Shown here: piece after piece, positions 1 to 22,311 of the stretch
How the letters are laid out: every line of letters starts with the position of its first letter
Position numbering within the stretch: the stretch's first letter is position 1
Assembly (NCBI GenBank): GCA_905250125.1
Contig: CAJNOL010000440.1
Coordinates: forward strand, 62,001-126,000
Length of the DNA: 64,000 nucleotides
Direction: 5' to 3'
Source of the DNA: Rotaria sordida
Lineage: Eukaryota > Rotifera > Eurotatoria > Philodinida > Philodinidae
The notes under the pieces: model-generated
The model's input: only the letters and a program-made list of their open reading frames with translations
Database searches by the model: none
Told to the model about the DNA's origin: nothing
Program-made: the position numbers and the translations under genes

Positions 1-199
1 TAATATTTTTATTTCTAGAACATATTCAATTTTAAAAAGATTATAATTCAAATAAAATATATTGTTAATTTTAAATAATTTTCAAATGAATACTTTCTTG
101 AAATTGTCGGATAAAGAAATACGACATTATTTCGTTATTTAATCTATCGATATGGCTGAATCGTATTCCATTTGTACAATTGAAACGAAAAAAAAAAGA

Positions 200-1340
200 A
201 AGCTATTAGTGGAAGTCTTGTGAGATTAAAATGTAAAACACGATGTAGCTGTTCTTGCTAATTACAAGGAGACTGTTTTATTGTATCCATTTGAGGACAT
301 ATTTCTTCATCATCACTTTAAGTATTTAACGCCCCTTCCTCGGTCAAAAATCTATTTTTATCCCAGAACAATTGATCTTGTTGAAAATTTCAGAAAATAT
401 GTGTGCGAGCCTAGAAAGCTTAAAGTAAAAATTTTAGCTCAAAATATTGAGTTCTTCAAGAATTATTCCTATGTCAAGAGCTAAAAAAGCAGATGTTCGT
501 GTGTCCTAGGTTTCTCTTCCATATTTAATCATACAAATTTCGAGTGGGCATCAAAATGTAGTCAACACTTGCTGCTACAATTTAACAGAGTCCAATTTTT
601 TAAAATTCTTTTTTGTTAATTTTTCGTGTCAGCTTTTGTCAAAAAAGAAAAAATCTAGCTCTGTTAGGTTGTCAAGCATAATTTTTTCTTCAATTTAAAA
701 CCTTTCTGAGCTTTCTAGCATGTAAAATGACTGAGAAATCTGTGATGTACGGACAAAAAAAACTCGTTTTGAGCAAAACGCCACGTGAAGTTAAACTTTT
801 GAAATTCAGATTTTTTCCTCTGTAGAATGATTCATCAGAGACTATATGAAGGGGATGCATAAAGTGCACGTGTTAGAGCATGCGCTGTATATTTCTCCAA
901 GTCAAAAGCCTATAGACAATGTCTCAGGAGTTCAAAAACTGAAATTTACCAAACATTTCCTGCTTTTAAATTTTTCACAAAATCGTGAACGAACCTACTA
1001 GAAAACCTCTTAAAACCATTATAAAAACTTAGAATAATAGTGATTCCGAAAGTAGAAAATGTTAGCTGTCCGACTATGTAGAAAGCTCAAAAGTCGACAT
1101 TTTTGACAGAGGGCGTCTTAATCCTTCAAAAATGCAGTAAGGATGTAGTTTATATATTATAACGAGACGTTATTCATATACGGTCTATGATTAGCCATTT
1201 GTAGGGTGTTTGTCATGCCTATGGTGATTCATCACTAAGATGTCTGTTGCATATGTGCGGGGGTTGAAGAAGGGTGGGTTTGACTTTCTACCTCTACACT
1301 TCAACATTCTGTTTAGACCGCATTTCATAAAAAATTATAC
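200..1340 (+). repeat. Long copy of a dispersed repeat with conserved ends
   Basis: The first ~130 bases (200-330) match the left ends of copies at 23992, 25016 and 52945 (core GCTATTAGTG, then GATTAAAATGT and GTAGCTGTTCTTGCTA). The last ~200 bases (1136-1340) match their right ends (TTATATATTATAACGAGACG ... CACTTCAACA ... catttcataaaa). The middle 800 bases match none of the shorter copies. I see no terminal inverted repeats and no coding capacity, so the class is unclear (non-autonomous DNA element or SINE-like). All four copies point the same way. Confidence 0.65.
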
Positions 1341-4091
1341 ATGTATTTTCATGATATTTAGCCAAAATATTTTGTTATTTTTAATAGATTAGAGCAAATT
1401 GTCATTCGCTCGATCCAGATTGGTTAGATATATTGAATGATATCTATGTTTAAACGTCAAAATATAATCAATAAAAATGTTATGTCCAATACATTAACGA
1501 AAAATGATTATTTACGAAGCAGAGTATATTTTCTATAGCTGTTTTTTTCTTATTCAGCAATAGTTCGTTCTGAAAAGTATACTATTAGATCGATCTACCA
1601 ATGACAAACAGAATGGTGTATAATAAGTTCATAATGAACTTTCATTTGATTGAAATCTTCGACATTTCATATGACAGGATATTTCATATATGTCCAGCTA
1701 TTATCTCAGCTCTCGAACTTGACAATGAACTGATTTTTTGTACGACAAATAGGAAACGAAGAGAGAAAAAAGGTATAAATTTCACATAAAACAGTCAATC
1801 TAATTAAGAAATATTTCAAGTCACAAAAACTTGTTCCTACCGGTTATTTTCATTTGAAAATCGTTTCAAGTTTAACCAACATATTTCTGTCAAGAAAAAA
1901 AATCATATTTTGAGATGATAGAAGAAAAAAAAGACAAAGTATCTCTCAAGTCGATATTTTGCATGTATCTATTAAATGTAGTTTTCTTTTTCTTTTTTTT
2001 TTTATAGAAAAGTAAATCAGAATCTGATTCTCTGAATTTTTTTCTACCTTAATGCAATGAAGAAAATGCGAACATAGTTTTTTTTTCTTAATTGAAACAA
2101 TTTTTTTCTTCATCAAAAGACGGCACCAATTTTTGTTGTTTTTTTTTCACTTTCAACAAGTATAACTCGAGATAGGAATAACATAGACTGCTGAAAATTA
2201 CAGAAATATAGAAAAATATTGAGAGGAGTATTCTATGAAATTTTCAAGTCACTCGAAGCTTCTGAACAAGAAATATAAATGATTTAGTATAAATAATACA
2301 ATTATAGATACGTTTAAGAATATTGAATATGACATGTTTTAATTTACAATGTGTAATATGTTATTTCTATTTAGTCAAATTCTTTATCAAATATCTACAA
2401 TTGAACTTCATAGCTTGTTTTGTGTTTAATTTGAACTAACAAATAAATTATTTTTCTTTTCAGACTTCCTTATCGTCACCATACTATCTAAATTTGAGCT
2501 CTTTCCACTAATAAAAAAAGTTCATATTCGTCACATGGATTGAAATTAAGATAAGTGCACGGGAGAATAGCTTGATGTCGGATCTTCTTCAAACAATGTG
2601 ATTTTTTTATTTGGCATGTGGTTTTTTTTTCAGAAAAAAAGCGTTAAATCTCTTTCCGTTTTTCTCTGATCGTGCATCCAAGAATTCTTGAAGAAGAAGG
2701 TTTGTTGTAGCAAACTATATTTTTTTTCTGTTTGAAAAGTTATGCAAAGCTACAGTGTCTGGCAGGAGTCATTTTTTAAATTAAAGTTTTTATTATTATT
2801 ATATAAAAATGCACTTCTATAAATAGATGACCGTTTTTTGTGACTTTTTTGAGGTCCGGAACTTGTCTTTCTTTTTCTCCGCATACAAAATAAGAATTAG
2901 AAAAAAAGATGTTGTCACGCACTGCAATCTGACATACTTTTTTTTTCAAATGAAAAAAGAACTGAATATGCAGAATGAAGACTAATAGAGAATTTTAGAT
3001 TGTCAAATGAGCTATTTTTTGTTTTTATTTGATGAATATCTCCTGAGAATGTGATGGTATAGGCCTGAAAATTTTAACATAATTTCTTCACTATATTCTC
3101 AATATTTTCTGAAAATTTCATATGATTTGAATATACCTGATCCAAGATCGATTTTTGAAGATGAAAAAAGAGGCCTTAAAAATGAGCTCAATATCGAACT
3201 AACTGCTCTGGTATTAGATATCGTTCTTGTATATTTCTAATAAGCGAAAAATTTTATCATACAATAGATTAAACTTCGACTATCCCATTTATTCTTTTCA
3301 AATTTAGAATTTCTTTTATATCGATAGACATTATTCTTAATTTCATTATATAACAAGAAATTCTTATCTCATGAAAAAAAATATATAAATTGACAAGTGA
3401 TTTGCAAATATGTTCTCGATTGAAAATGGAATTCAAAAATATTGATAAAATAAATAATACGATTTATTGTAAGAATAGGAGACAAGAATTATAAATAAAT
3501 ATGTAAACTATACTTCCTATGGAAGGAATATACACTGGCTAGCAAAATGACTCAATAAAGTTTGTCTTCAATTTTTTTTTTCGTTATCTTATGCGCTTCT
3601 CTATTCGAATCATTAAGAAAGCAGAAAATAATTGAAAATAAACTTTATTGAATCATTTTGGTAGATATTGTATCTTTCATGGAGAGAAATTTCATGTTTT
3701 TCAACAACACAGAGTTCTTCAAACTTTTACTATAGACTGTGAACATGAAATGATTTACTGCTTATACATTATTGAAAGTCACTATAACAATAAAATAGAT
3801 TAATAAATTGATTGAAATCAAATTCTAGTTAGACTTAATAGAGCACAGAGATTAAAACATTTGCAAGAATTTGTTTAATGATTATTCAAAATAAAATTTT
3901 CAATTTTTCTAAACAATTTTAACAAAAAAAAAAATCAAATGCTCGATGTTATTTTATATAAATATTGCATTAATAATTTTATTTTCTTTTTCTCATATTC
4001 TCTTATTCAAATAAATCTTCTTGTCGATATAAAAAAAAAATAAACAAAAAGAAAAAATAATATATGTATATAATTATATATATATATATGC
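1341..4091. other. Intergenic, AT-rich, no gene seen
   Basis: Poly-T and poly-A tracts and short chance reading frames only. It holds one small inverted-repeat element (separate entry) and a TA-rich tract at about 4060-4090 just past the stop of the B-box gene. Confidence 0.6.
3531..3668. repeat. Short inverted-repeat (MITE-like) element
   Basis: The left arm (gcaaaatgactcaataaagt, from ~3540) is mirrored by the right arm (actttattgaatcattttgg, to ~3663) with a few mismatches. Arms are about 30 bases and the loop about 65. No coding sequence. It would fold into a hairpin. Confidence 0.6.
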
Positions 4092-5886
4092 TCATTTTTG
4101 AGTTAATAATGGAAGTGATTTGGATACATTAGCTCGTTCTTCTAAATGTGGAGCTGTAATAAAATGAAGTTTTCCAGTTGGTGAACTTGCATATTGTTTT
4201 TGTAACCATAAAACAAGTTTACCATCTGTTAAACAACATGCATTTATAGCACCAATACGAAATCGACGTATTAAAATACCATCTGTTGAATGATATAATA
4301 ATAATTGTTGACCACGTGGATCACATAAAAGATATTGATCATCATTACCAAATGATGTAATTGCTGTAATCCATTTAATATCAGTTTTTATTGATGTATG
4401 TTCATTATTGAGTTTCGTAAAATTATGATCAAATAAACAAATAAAATGTTCAAAATGTTTAGCAGATTGAAAACGACGATATACTAATGCAACACGACTA
4501 TGTGTAACACACATAGCTGCTAGATGACCATTAATATTTGTATTTTGTTTTGTTTGAAAAAAGAATTTAGTATCTTCATATTCAAAATCATCAGTTTTAT
4601 TAGATAATAAAGGTGGATGAGCATGTTTTTGTATTGTATATGAATCCAAACCAGATTTGTAAGCTTAAAAATGAAAGAAAATAATAATAATAATAATAAA
4701 TTATAAAATATTTTAATTATTATACCATAAAATATAAAACCATCATGTGTACAACCAATAAATCTTGGTGTATATCCAGAATCACCATGTATTGGTTCAC
4801 ATCGATATTTTTTTGCATGTTCTTGTCCTTGTAAATCAAAAAAATACATTCGATGATTTCCAACAAGTATAAGTCGTTGAGAATATTCACACCAAGCACC
4901 AGCTAATAATTTATCTTTTTCTGTACCTAAAATTTTTGATAAACGTACACTCATTTCAAGACCTGAACCACGATTAACAATATCAATTGTTGTTGTACTT
5001 AATAAAATTAAACTATTGCCTGGTGTACGACGACAAAAAAATGTTTCAAGATAACGATCATTTAATGATATAGCTGTTGGATGTTTACCAATAGAAAATG
5101 TACCTTCTAATGGAGTTTGAAATAATTTATATTTACCCAAACGAACTGTTACTGGTATAATATTATTATTTCTTATTTTAGGTTGAAAAGATTCTGTTCG
5201 AGGAGCCGTACGAAGTTGAAGAATTTTTTTTGGTTCAAATTTTCCTAATTCAATTAAAGGAGGTTTTGCTTCCGATGCTGATTGACCAAGTGCAAGACGA
5301 GCATCTAAACGATGTTGAATATCAATTAGAGTATCTTTATCAATTAATTGATCTTGTTTAAGACACTTATGAAGTATATGAGTATAATCAACAGCTTCTT
5401 CACTTGTTAATAATGCAGAACTAAATGTAGGTTTTTTATTTTTGTTTTTAAATGAATGATAAATAACAAAAAGAAAAATGTCTTTTTTATTAATACTTAC
5501 TCAGTACGTTTTTCTCTTTCTTTTTGTCTTATTTGTAAATTATTTTGAATTTCTTTAATAATTAATTCTTCACATTGTTTAATTTCTGCAATTAAATTAT
5601 TTACTGTATCTTTTGTACATTTAATAGTTTGTTTAGAAGCACGAAAAAAATTCTCATCTATTTCATCATGTGTTGTTATAGGATCAATTTTACAATTTGT
5701 AAGTTGTTGTGTTAAATCATTCATTTGTTTTATCACAGCTGTTCGATGTTTAATACTACATTTACCACAAAATACATCTTTACAATGATCAATACATTGA
5801 AAATGTGCCATTGAACTACATTGTGAACATATTTTAGATGATAAACTATAAGTAATTGGAATATTCATAGTAGTTGTTATACTCAT
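4092..5886 (-). CDS. B-box zinc-finger protein with coiled coil, 3 exons
   Basis: Exons (read right to left) are about 5886-5501, 5420-4726 and 4663-4092, giving ~550 residues; introns are 60-80 bases with GTAAGT or GTATAA donors, and phases close. Residues 20-47 hold a cysteine/histidine cluster (C20, C23, H28, C31, H34, C35, C40, C43, H47) of B-box type. Residues ~85-140 are charged and helical, as in the coiled coil behind a B-box. The remaining ~380 residues look like repeated beta strands (motifs such as RLILVGNHRMYFFDL and YLLCDPRGQQLLLY), consistent with a propeller, but I cannot place them in NHL or WD40. The layout resembles TRIM-like proteins without a visible RING. Bdelloids carry many such genes. 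Substrate and function are unknown. Confidence 0.8.
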
Positions 5887-7309
5887 TATTGTAGATTTTT
5901 AAACTCTCTTGTACAAAGTATTCAACGATTGTCTGAAGAGAGGAATAAAAAAAAATTTCTCTATTAAAAAATAAGAGGCATAAGAAGCTATTGTTGTTGT
6001 TACTGTTCACTTGAATTTTTCTTTTTCTTTTCTTACACTCACAATCGATATGTGTATGTATGTGTTTTTTTTTTTTTACTTTTACTTTTTCTTTATGTTC
6101 TGTTTCTCTTTTCGTTTTCCGTTTCCACGACGTTTGAAGAGCAAACATACAAAAGTAAATTAACAACGACAAATAGTAACGGAAAATTTTTTTTATATGA
6201 AACATATGAACTGTAATCTTTTAAATTTTCTTAAATAAATAAATCATACGAGATATAAGAGTGTTTTATTTTTAGTACACTACAATATACATTGAAGTAA
6301 AGATGATATTGGTTGCACGATTTTTTCAAAATCGTATCAATGATGAATGATGTTTTCTTTTTCGGTAGTTTAATTGAGACAATTGCTACTGATTTTTATT
6401 TGTCGATGTTGTTTTTCTAACAATAAAAGAGTACGTAAACTAACTCAAGGACATTGGAAATATTCGAATTGAATTAAAAGTCTTACTAGGAAACTAATAA
6501 ATTTAAAATATAAGAGTATATCGATGAGACTTTAACTTTAAAAACACTTTGATAAAGTAGTTAACCCATTTACTCCTCATAACGGTATCCGAAGAGGCAC
6601 TTATGAAACGACTGTTGCAATAGAGTATTGGCCTCTTTGATACGGCAATAGAATATATACTAGATTGATCAGGCGTGCTTCCCAGTATGCAGAGTAACCC
6701 GACTACTTTGGTTACCATTAGAAGGTGATGATATGAAAAATTCTATTTTTTATTTTTTTTTTGTGAGTAGCTTGTTGATTTCGCTAAAATACAATCTATT
6801 TTTATAATTCAACAACACGAATAAAAATAACAACACATGGGCTTCTGAAATCATTTTCTCTGTACATAACATCTGTTTTTCTTGAAGTAAGAGTGTGGAA
6901 TAGGTTGCATGTCGTTTAACTCTTTTCTTGTCCGACCTTGACAGTTCACGTCAAACATTTATATAATAACAAATGATGCTTGTATTTATAAATAACGGCA
7001 ATCTTTTGACTTATCTATACATAAATATAAACAAGTATTATGTTTAGACGAGAATGTCTAATTTGTTTTTCATGTCATTGCCCCTCTCCCCAATTGCAAC
7101 TCCAGTTGTCACTTTATGTCGTACAATCTCTTGTTCAACTAATTCGTGTAAAAATTTTGAAATGTATTTTATTTAATAGCAGCAACTTGTGTCGATGCTT
7201 ATCACACAGTACATCATCAAGATATATATATCTTGTTGCTATAAAAACAATTAAGAAAAGAAGGTCTTTTTTTTTGATAATCTCATACTCGACATATGTA
7301 AAAATCTTT
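5887..7309. other. Intergenic, no gene seen
   Basis: Upstream region of the B-box gene with poly-A/T runs and a TG-rich stretch at 6050-6070. Small open frames at 6503-6718 (-) and 7040-7348 (+) show no family resemblance or coding character. Confidence 0.5.
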
Positions 7310-8480
7310 GCTAATTTAACGAAACTTTGTGACGTAAAAATTCGTTAAAAATTTAACGATTAAAAATGTTACAATTTTGATCATGAAAACGCGTTAAAAG
7401 AGGAATTTATATCAATACGCACTTATATAGGTGGCATGTAGCTCGAGTGAGAAAGTTAAAATATCACACGTGTGAAAACGAATGCAATGTTTAAGGATAT
7501 ATAATGAGTTAGTTATCATTACAATGACAATCACGCGTGAAAAAACGTGAAAATTGTAACGCGTTAAAACAAATTTTCCAAATCTAACAAAAGTTCATGA
7601 AAATTTTCTTCGTGAAACTTCATTAATTTGCTTTTTAAGGCAACTTTTGGACTTAACTGGAGCAATTATTTCGCTAAACTTTTCTTTTATGATGTGGAGC
7701 AAAAATGATGATGTACGAAGTACAGAATTACATTCCTTTAGATATAAAATCCATAGTAAATTTTAAAGAAAAAATGAAAGAGGATTATCTTTGTATAGAA
7801 TTAATTCAAGCGATTTTGCTAGCTATTAATACAAAGTTAAGATTTCTCTAAAGGAGAATTCTGCTTAATCTGATAAAAAGCTTTTGATGTCTGGATTGAT
7901 ATAGTTCACAGACACACTTGATATTTCGTAAATATAAGTCTTTCAAGATGATTTTTCTGTAATGTGCACAAATAAATATGTTACACAAAAAATCCTGAAT
8001 ATTGTGCACATGAAAACGATTAGTAGATTGAATAATGAATAATTAAATGACGTTCGCTAACATTTAAAATTGTCATTAAAACTCGTTAAAATATTTCACT
8101 CGTGAAAACAGTTACTAGATTTAACGAGAATCAATCAGTTAAGTTTCGTGAAAAATGCAAAAATTCATGAAAACGCGTTAATATGTTTAACGCATGAAGA
8201 TGAATACTAAATTTAACGATATTCAATATGGTAAGATTGGTTAAAAATAAAAAAACTCAAGAAATATCGTTAAACTTCTTAACGCGTGAAAATGAATGCA
8301 ATGTTTAACGATACATAATGGATTAGTTGCAGGTAAAGCGACAATCACGCGTGAAAAATCTAATGCATTCACACGAGTTTTCGGAATATAACGAAAGTTC
8401 ATAAAATTTTCTTCGTGAAATTTCGTTAATTTGTCTATTAACGCATTTTTTTGTGTTAATTTTAAAAATCATTTCGTTAA
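7310..8480. repeat. Repeat field of CG-bearing motifs (ACGCGTGAAAA / CGTTAAAA)
   Basis: Within otherwise CG-poor DNA this stretch repeats variants of ACGCGTGAAAA, AACGCGTTAAAA and TTTAACG on both strands more than ten times. Two longer units are direct copies of each other: 7460-7635 and 8277-8440 share GAATGCAATGTTTAA, ACAATCACGCGTGAAAAA and TTTTCTTCGTGAAA in the same order. It stops where the NHL pseudogene begins. No reading frame is present. Confidence 0.7.
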
Positions 8481-8495
8481 ATACCTTTTTATTTT

Positions 8496-9200
8496 TACAT
8501 GGGAAGGAAATCGTTTGGATGAATTGAATGGTCCAATCGATGTGTTGATCGACAAAGAGACATCGAGTCTTGTTATCTGTGATCGAAACAATCGACGAGT
8601 TCTAAGATAGTCTTGTGATAGTAGCACAATGCAAGAAGGAATCTTTTTCGATAACATCAGGTGTTGGGGATTGGTCATGGATGATCAGAGATATTTCTGT
8701 ATCTCTGACATCGACAAACATGAAGTAAGACGATACAATATTAGAGACAAGAATAGAACTGTCGTAGTCAGTGGCCATGACAAAGGTGATGATCTCGATC
8801 AACTCAACTGGCCCACCTACTTCTTCGTCGATAGACAGCAGACTGTCTACGTGTCAGACAACTATAGTCATCGTGTGATGAAATAGGATAAAGATATAAC
8901 AGAAGGGATTGTTGTCGCTGAAGGTCAAGGCAAAGGGAGTTTTCTAACACAATTGTCGAGTCCTAAAGGACTATTTGTCGATACGTTGAGTACCCTGTAT
9001 GTAGTATATTGTATGAATGATCGAGTGATGTGTTGGTCTAAAGGGGCGACACAGGGCACTGTCATTGTGGGTGGAAATGATGAAGGAAAACGAGCAAATC
9101 AGTTCAACAGTCTCCAATGTTTGTCCTTGGATCGGCATGATTATCTCTATGTCGCCGATGCTTGAAACTGTCGAGTTCAGCGAGTTTCAATAAAAACCAC
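8496..9200 (+). pseudogene. Broken NHL-repeat protein gene fragment
   Basis: One frame reads through about 230 codons of typical NHL-repeat protein: NRLDELNGPIDVLIDKE, LVICDRNNRRVLR, YFCISDIDKHEVRRY, TVYVSDNYSHRVMK, GPKGLFVDT-like and YLYVADA..NCRVQR. At least four NHL blades can be recognised. The frame is interrupted by three stops (TAG at ~8608, TAG at ~8884, TGA at ~9163) and has no start of its own, so it is a decayed copy. Bdelloid genomes carry large families of such NHL proteins. Base use is far less AT-rich than the flanks. Confidence 0.85.
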
Positions 9201-9970
9201 AAATCAACGTGATTCGTTTTTTTGCTCCCAACAATAAAATCAAGTTGAATAAAAAAAAACAAAAGCCGCGCGATCAGAAAATACCGCGGTGACCTAAGGG
9301 GCCTGTGCACATGGGGTAGACTTATATACACATGATAGCATATAAGTGTGAGTGTAGGTGAAGGAGCGACTAACATCTACACTTAGCCTGATGCAAAAAA
9401 AGTATAATAATAAAGAAAGAATGAATATTTTCGAAAATATCTGTTCTTTCTTTCTTCCTAGCCATTTTTGTGTTAGTGCGTATAAATTTTTGTTGCATCA
9501 GATTCTTTCTCGTGAAGATGACAAGAGATACTCATCGAAAACTCCAGATAGAATAATAACTCATTTAAATAAAAAAAAAATCTAAAAATGTATTTCATTG
9601 CACTGAGCTACATTTATTTCGTTATTTATTGATAACCGTATCAACAAAATTTTGTGTTGTCTTTTCTTAATCCTCAAACCATAAAACGACGGAGGAAAGA
9701 ATTGTAAAATACGATCATAATTAAGAAAGTCAATTTTTTGAGTGTGAACCGAAAGTTTGAAGGATTATGATCCATACTATTTGGATTTTCATAAGAACTT
9801 TTTGTAGGCTTTCGAATGAAATAATCAAAGTCTAAAATTTCTCTGCAGTCCACTCCTGCTTACGTGGATCGGTATTTTAGCGGACTCTCTCTTCAATTTG
9901 GATCAAAATGATATTTAATATTTGAATAGCCATATTTTTATTAAAGAGAAAAAAAAGACAAGAAAATTTT
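9201..9970. other. Intergenic, no gene seen
   Basis: Includes a small GC-rich island at ~9265-9320 (GCCGCGCGATC, ACCGCGGTGACC) of unknown meaning. Nothing coding. Confidence 0.5.
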
Positions 9971-11090
9971 TCAATTAACTAAAACAATATCATCATTCTC
10001 CATTTGTTCTTTTTCATTTGATAAAGATGAATTTGATTGAACATCCAATAAATTCTTATTATTAGACTGATATAATTGTTCATTTGATCGCTGATACAAA
10101 CTATTATCTTTATCATTCCATGTTAAATTTGACATAATAAATTGTGTATGTTGAGTTTTTATATGATGTTTTAATGAATCTTTTCGTGAATAACGTTTAC
10201 CACAAAATTGACATTCTATAAAAATAAATTGATTTATATTTAAGAGAAAAATTAGTTTTTTTTTGCAACTAACCAACTTTCCATATATCTTGTGAACTAT
10301 GTGTAATATAATGTCGATTAAGACCTGATCGATTAACATAAGAATTAAAACAAAGTGGACAACGATATTGTCGTTTGCCATCAGAATGAATTATTTCAAC
10401 AATTGAATCAGTTAATTTTGGTAAACCAAAACGTGTTATACGTGTTGAACTAGATCTATCATTATCATTAATATAATCTAATAAAATTAAAAATTATCAT
10501 AGAAATTTTTATTTTAAAAAATTTTTACTTATTTGATTAGAATTTTGTTGTTGGTGCTGTTGTTGTTCAATAGTATCAGGTGGAATTAATTGTTCAAGAC
10601 TTTGTAATTCATCAAGTTTTCGTTGTTCACAATTATGTAATTTTGTTTGATCATTATTATAAAATTGAAAACAATGTTTACAAAATATATAACCTTTTTC
10701 ATGCATTGAATAATGATTAAGAAATGTTTCATGTGTATGTAAACGAATTTGACATTGATTACAAAGAAAATATTTCGATGAGTTATGAAGTTTAGTCGTA
10801 TTGATTTTATATTGTTTTTCATTTTCATCGAATTCATCTGTTTCAATAAGATTATCAATTGTAAAACGAAATGTATATCGATGACCACATTGACAAATAA
10901 ATATTTGTGATGTATTAATTAATGATTTTTCGGAATTTTCCGAATGAAAATATTCAAATTTTCTAATATTTGAATAACTAGAAATATTTAAACGAGATTT
11001 AAGCCAATTAAGAAATTGATTTATAGAATTTTTATCACTTTGTTGAAGAAATTGTTCAATATCATTACATAATGAAAATACATTTGCCAT
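9971..11090 (-). CDS. C2H2 zinc-finger protein, 3 exons
   Basis: Exons 11090-10529, 10477-10274 and 10215-9971 give 336 residues; phases close and both introns are 50-60 bases. Fingers visible: C110/C113/H126/H130; a CCHC-like C137/C140/H152/C154; a classical C227-P-L-C230/H243/H247; and C257-Q-F-C260/H273/H278. A glutamine-rich patch lies at 175-182 and an acidic tail at the C terminus. Two adjacent classical fingers suggest DNA binding and a nuclear role, but no known orthologue is evident. The start chosen is the first ATG of a frame with coding character; upstream is AT-rich. Confidence 0.85.
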
Positions 11091-13257
11091 TGAATTATTT
11101 GAATGATTCGTTGATTTGTTGCTAAGGATATCTTATCCAAGAACTAATGGAAAATAGTGGAGCGAAAAATAATTTCTTTTTTCTTTTTAATTGATTTTTC
11201 CACAGGGATAAATTCTATGATTTCAAATAACATAAACAATGAAGTTTATACTAAATGCTAACTTGTTTAAACATAGAGATTTTTGAATATATAATTAGTA
11301 ATTATCGGCTATAGAATAATGGAATTTTTTCAAAATTGTAGACATACAACTGGTTATCTTTATAGGCGATTAATAAAGTTAGATGACACGTTGTCAAAGA
11401 AAGAAAAGTATTGAAAACACAATATTGTTGAAAACTTTCTAATCTGTACCAACAAAAAAAACCTCTATCGCATACAAATAGTTTATTCATTCTATTACAT
11501 TATTGTTGAAAAATTCCTTCCCATGTGCATATATGTCAATTTTTGTCTTCTTTGCGTCATGATCCAGACTACTGCTTCTATTTTTGTTCATCAAAATATC
11601 TTTCTTATGTTATTTATCCATAGTTTATTTTTCTTTCTAAAAGCATATGTGGCCATTAAATTATTCGTCGTGATAAAGTATTTACCTTATTCATCTTTCG
11701 ATCTCAACAGGTATCTTGTTCGCAAAAGTAACAAGGGGATGCGTCTTTTGATGTATGACAATTAACGGTATAAGATAAATAAAGTAACTGTGAAAGTTAA
11801 GTATTAGATTTACCAATAGTGTATGTATAGTGTTAGTATTCATGCAGATTCCTGATAATCAATTTATTAAAAGTAAAAGTAATTGTAACAGTCATTTATC
11901 GTTCTCATAAGAGATAGAATGGCGAACATTGAAAAACATCCTTTACAAATGTAAACTTATGGATAAAGTAAGTAATGGAGAATTCCCAGTAATCTCAGTC
12001 CGTATGCAATATTTTCGACGTTTTTCAACTGTATCATTAATGATGACTATGTGAGCTGCAAAGAAAAATTTCCCGTCTGTCATGGTTGATGATTTTGATA
12101 AGTTTATTTAAAAATTAATATACCAATGGCAGTACTAAGATCAAAGTACTGTCAAACTCGAGTCATTAACTTTCTATAAATTATGTTTTCATTATATGAG
12201 ACCATTATCGCATAGATCTTCACTTCATCAATAGCTGTAATTATGAAGTTTTTATATGAAATATTTGACTAGAGTATATAATTCACTGAAGAAAATCTCA
12301 AGGCAAATAGTTGAAAATAAACTCAATTACGAGTTTTGCTTTTCACAGAATACCATCAACTCTCATGCTAGGAATAAACTTCATAAATCAAGCAAACTAC
12401 AATCGTTTAACACGAAATATTTATCGATCATAGAAGAAACATTGAGCTCTCAAAAAAAAGGTCAAATGCTGCAAGATTTCTTGCCACCATTAAGATATCC
12501 TTGTTTGAAGAAAAAAGTTTATGTTGACCTTCTAGCTCCTTTGAATGAATGTTGATCAAGTCCTGGATGTTATCTGCGATTAAGATTTATTGTTCTCTAT
12601 TAATCGCCAAAATATGTAATCCAACGAGTTGCGTTTAGATACTTTTTAACCGGTATATTAGAACTTTTCCACTAAAATAAAATGCATCGATCACGACAGT
12701 ATCGCAGGCTCTAGCATGAAAATGTATCATAGTTTATTGGCTAACCATTTATTCATCATTTTGTTTTGGACGTGCATCTGTATATAACCGAATCGGTTGA
12801 ACATACGTAACTTTACGCATTTTCGTATATCTTTTACTCTAGATTATTTCTCGATTAGTCATTGTTCGAGAACAAATTGAGAAATTGATCGATGCTCACG
12901 AATGAACTGCCTCAAAGTGGTCTGATCGACGTCAAACCCATTTGAGTGAATCAGGTCTTAAGATATTATTGTATTGGACTCCAAGAATAGATATTACTAA
13001 TTTCAATTAAATTGGAAAAGTTAGTCACATTCTTATATCCCTAGACAAAAAAAATAGCACAACGTACTCTGTATATATTATGAAAATAATAATAATAATA
13101 ATAATAATAATGAGAAAATTTAGAAAAGAAAAAATATCCTGAGATGTATGACAATATTTATTTATTAATTAATTTTTATTTGACTATCACTGTTTTATAA
13201 CAAATCTATTGAAAGACATTTTGTTTTAATAAACAATATACATTAAGGAATGTAAAT
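11091..13257. other. Intergenic, no supported gene
   Basis: Contains an (ATA)n microsatellite at about 13088-13112. A 99-codon open frame at 12256-12555 (+) has no recognised domain and no splice context. An ATTAAA variant that could serve FAK polyadenylation lies on the minus strand at ~13227. Confidence 0.5.

Positions 13258-22311
<9,054 letters not shown>

Noticed and set aside
7040-7348. 102-codon open frame on the plus strand
   Set aside because: Low-complexity peptide in AT-rich spacer, partly inside the repeat field.
12256-12555. 99-codon open frame on the plus strand
   Set aside because: No recognised motif, no splice sites extending it, and codon use like the AT-rich spacer.
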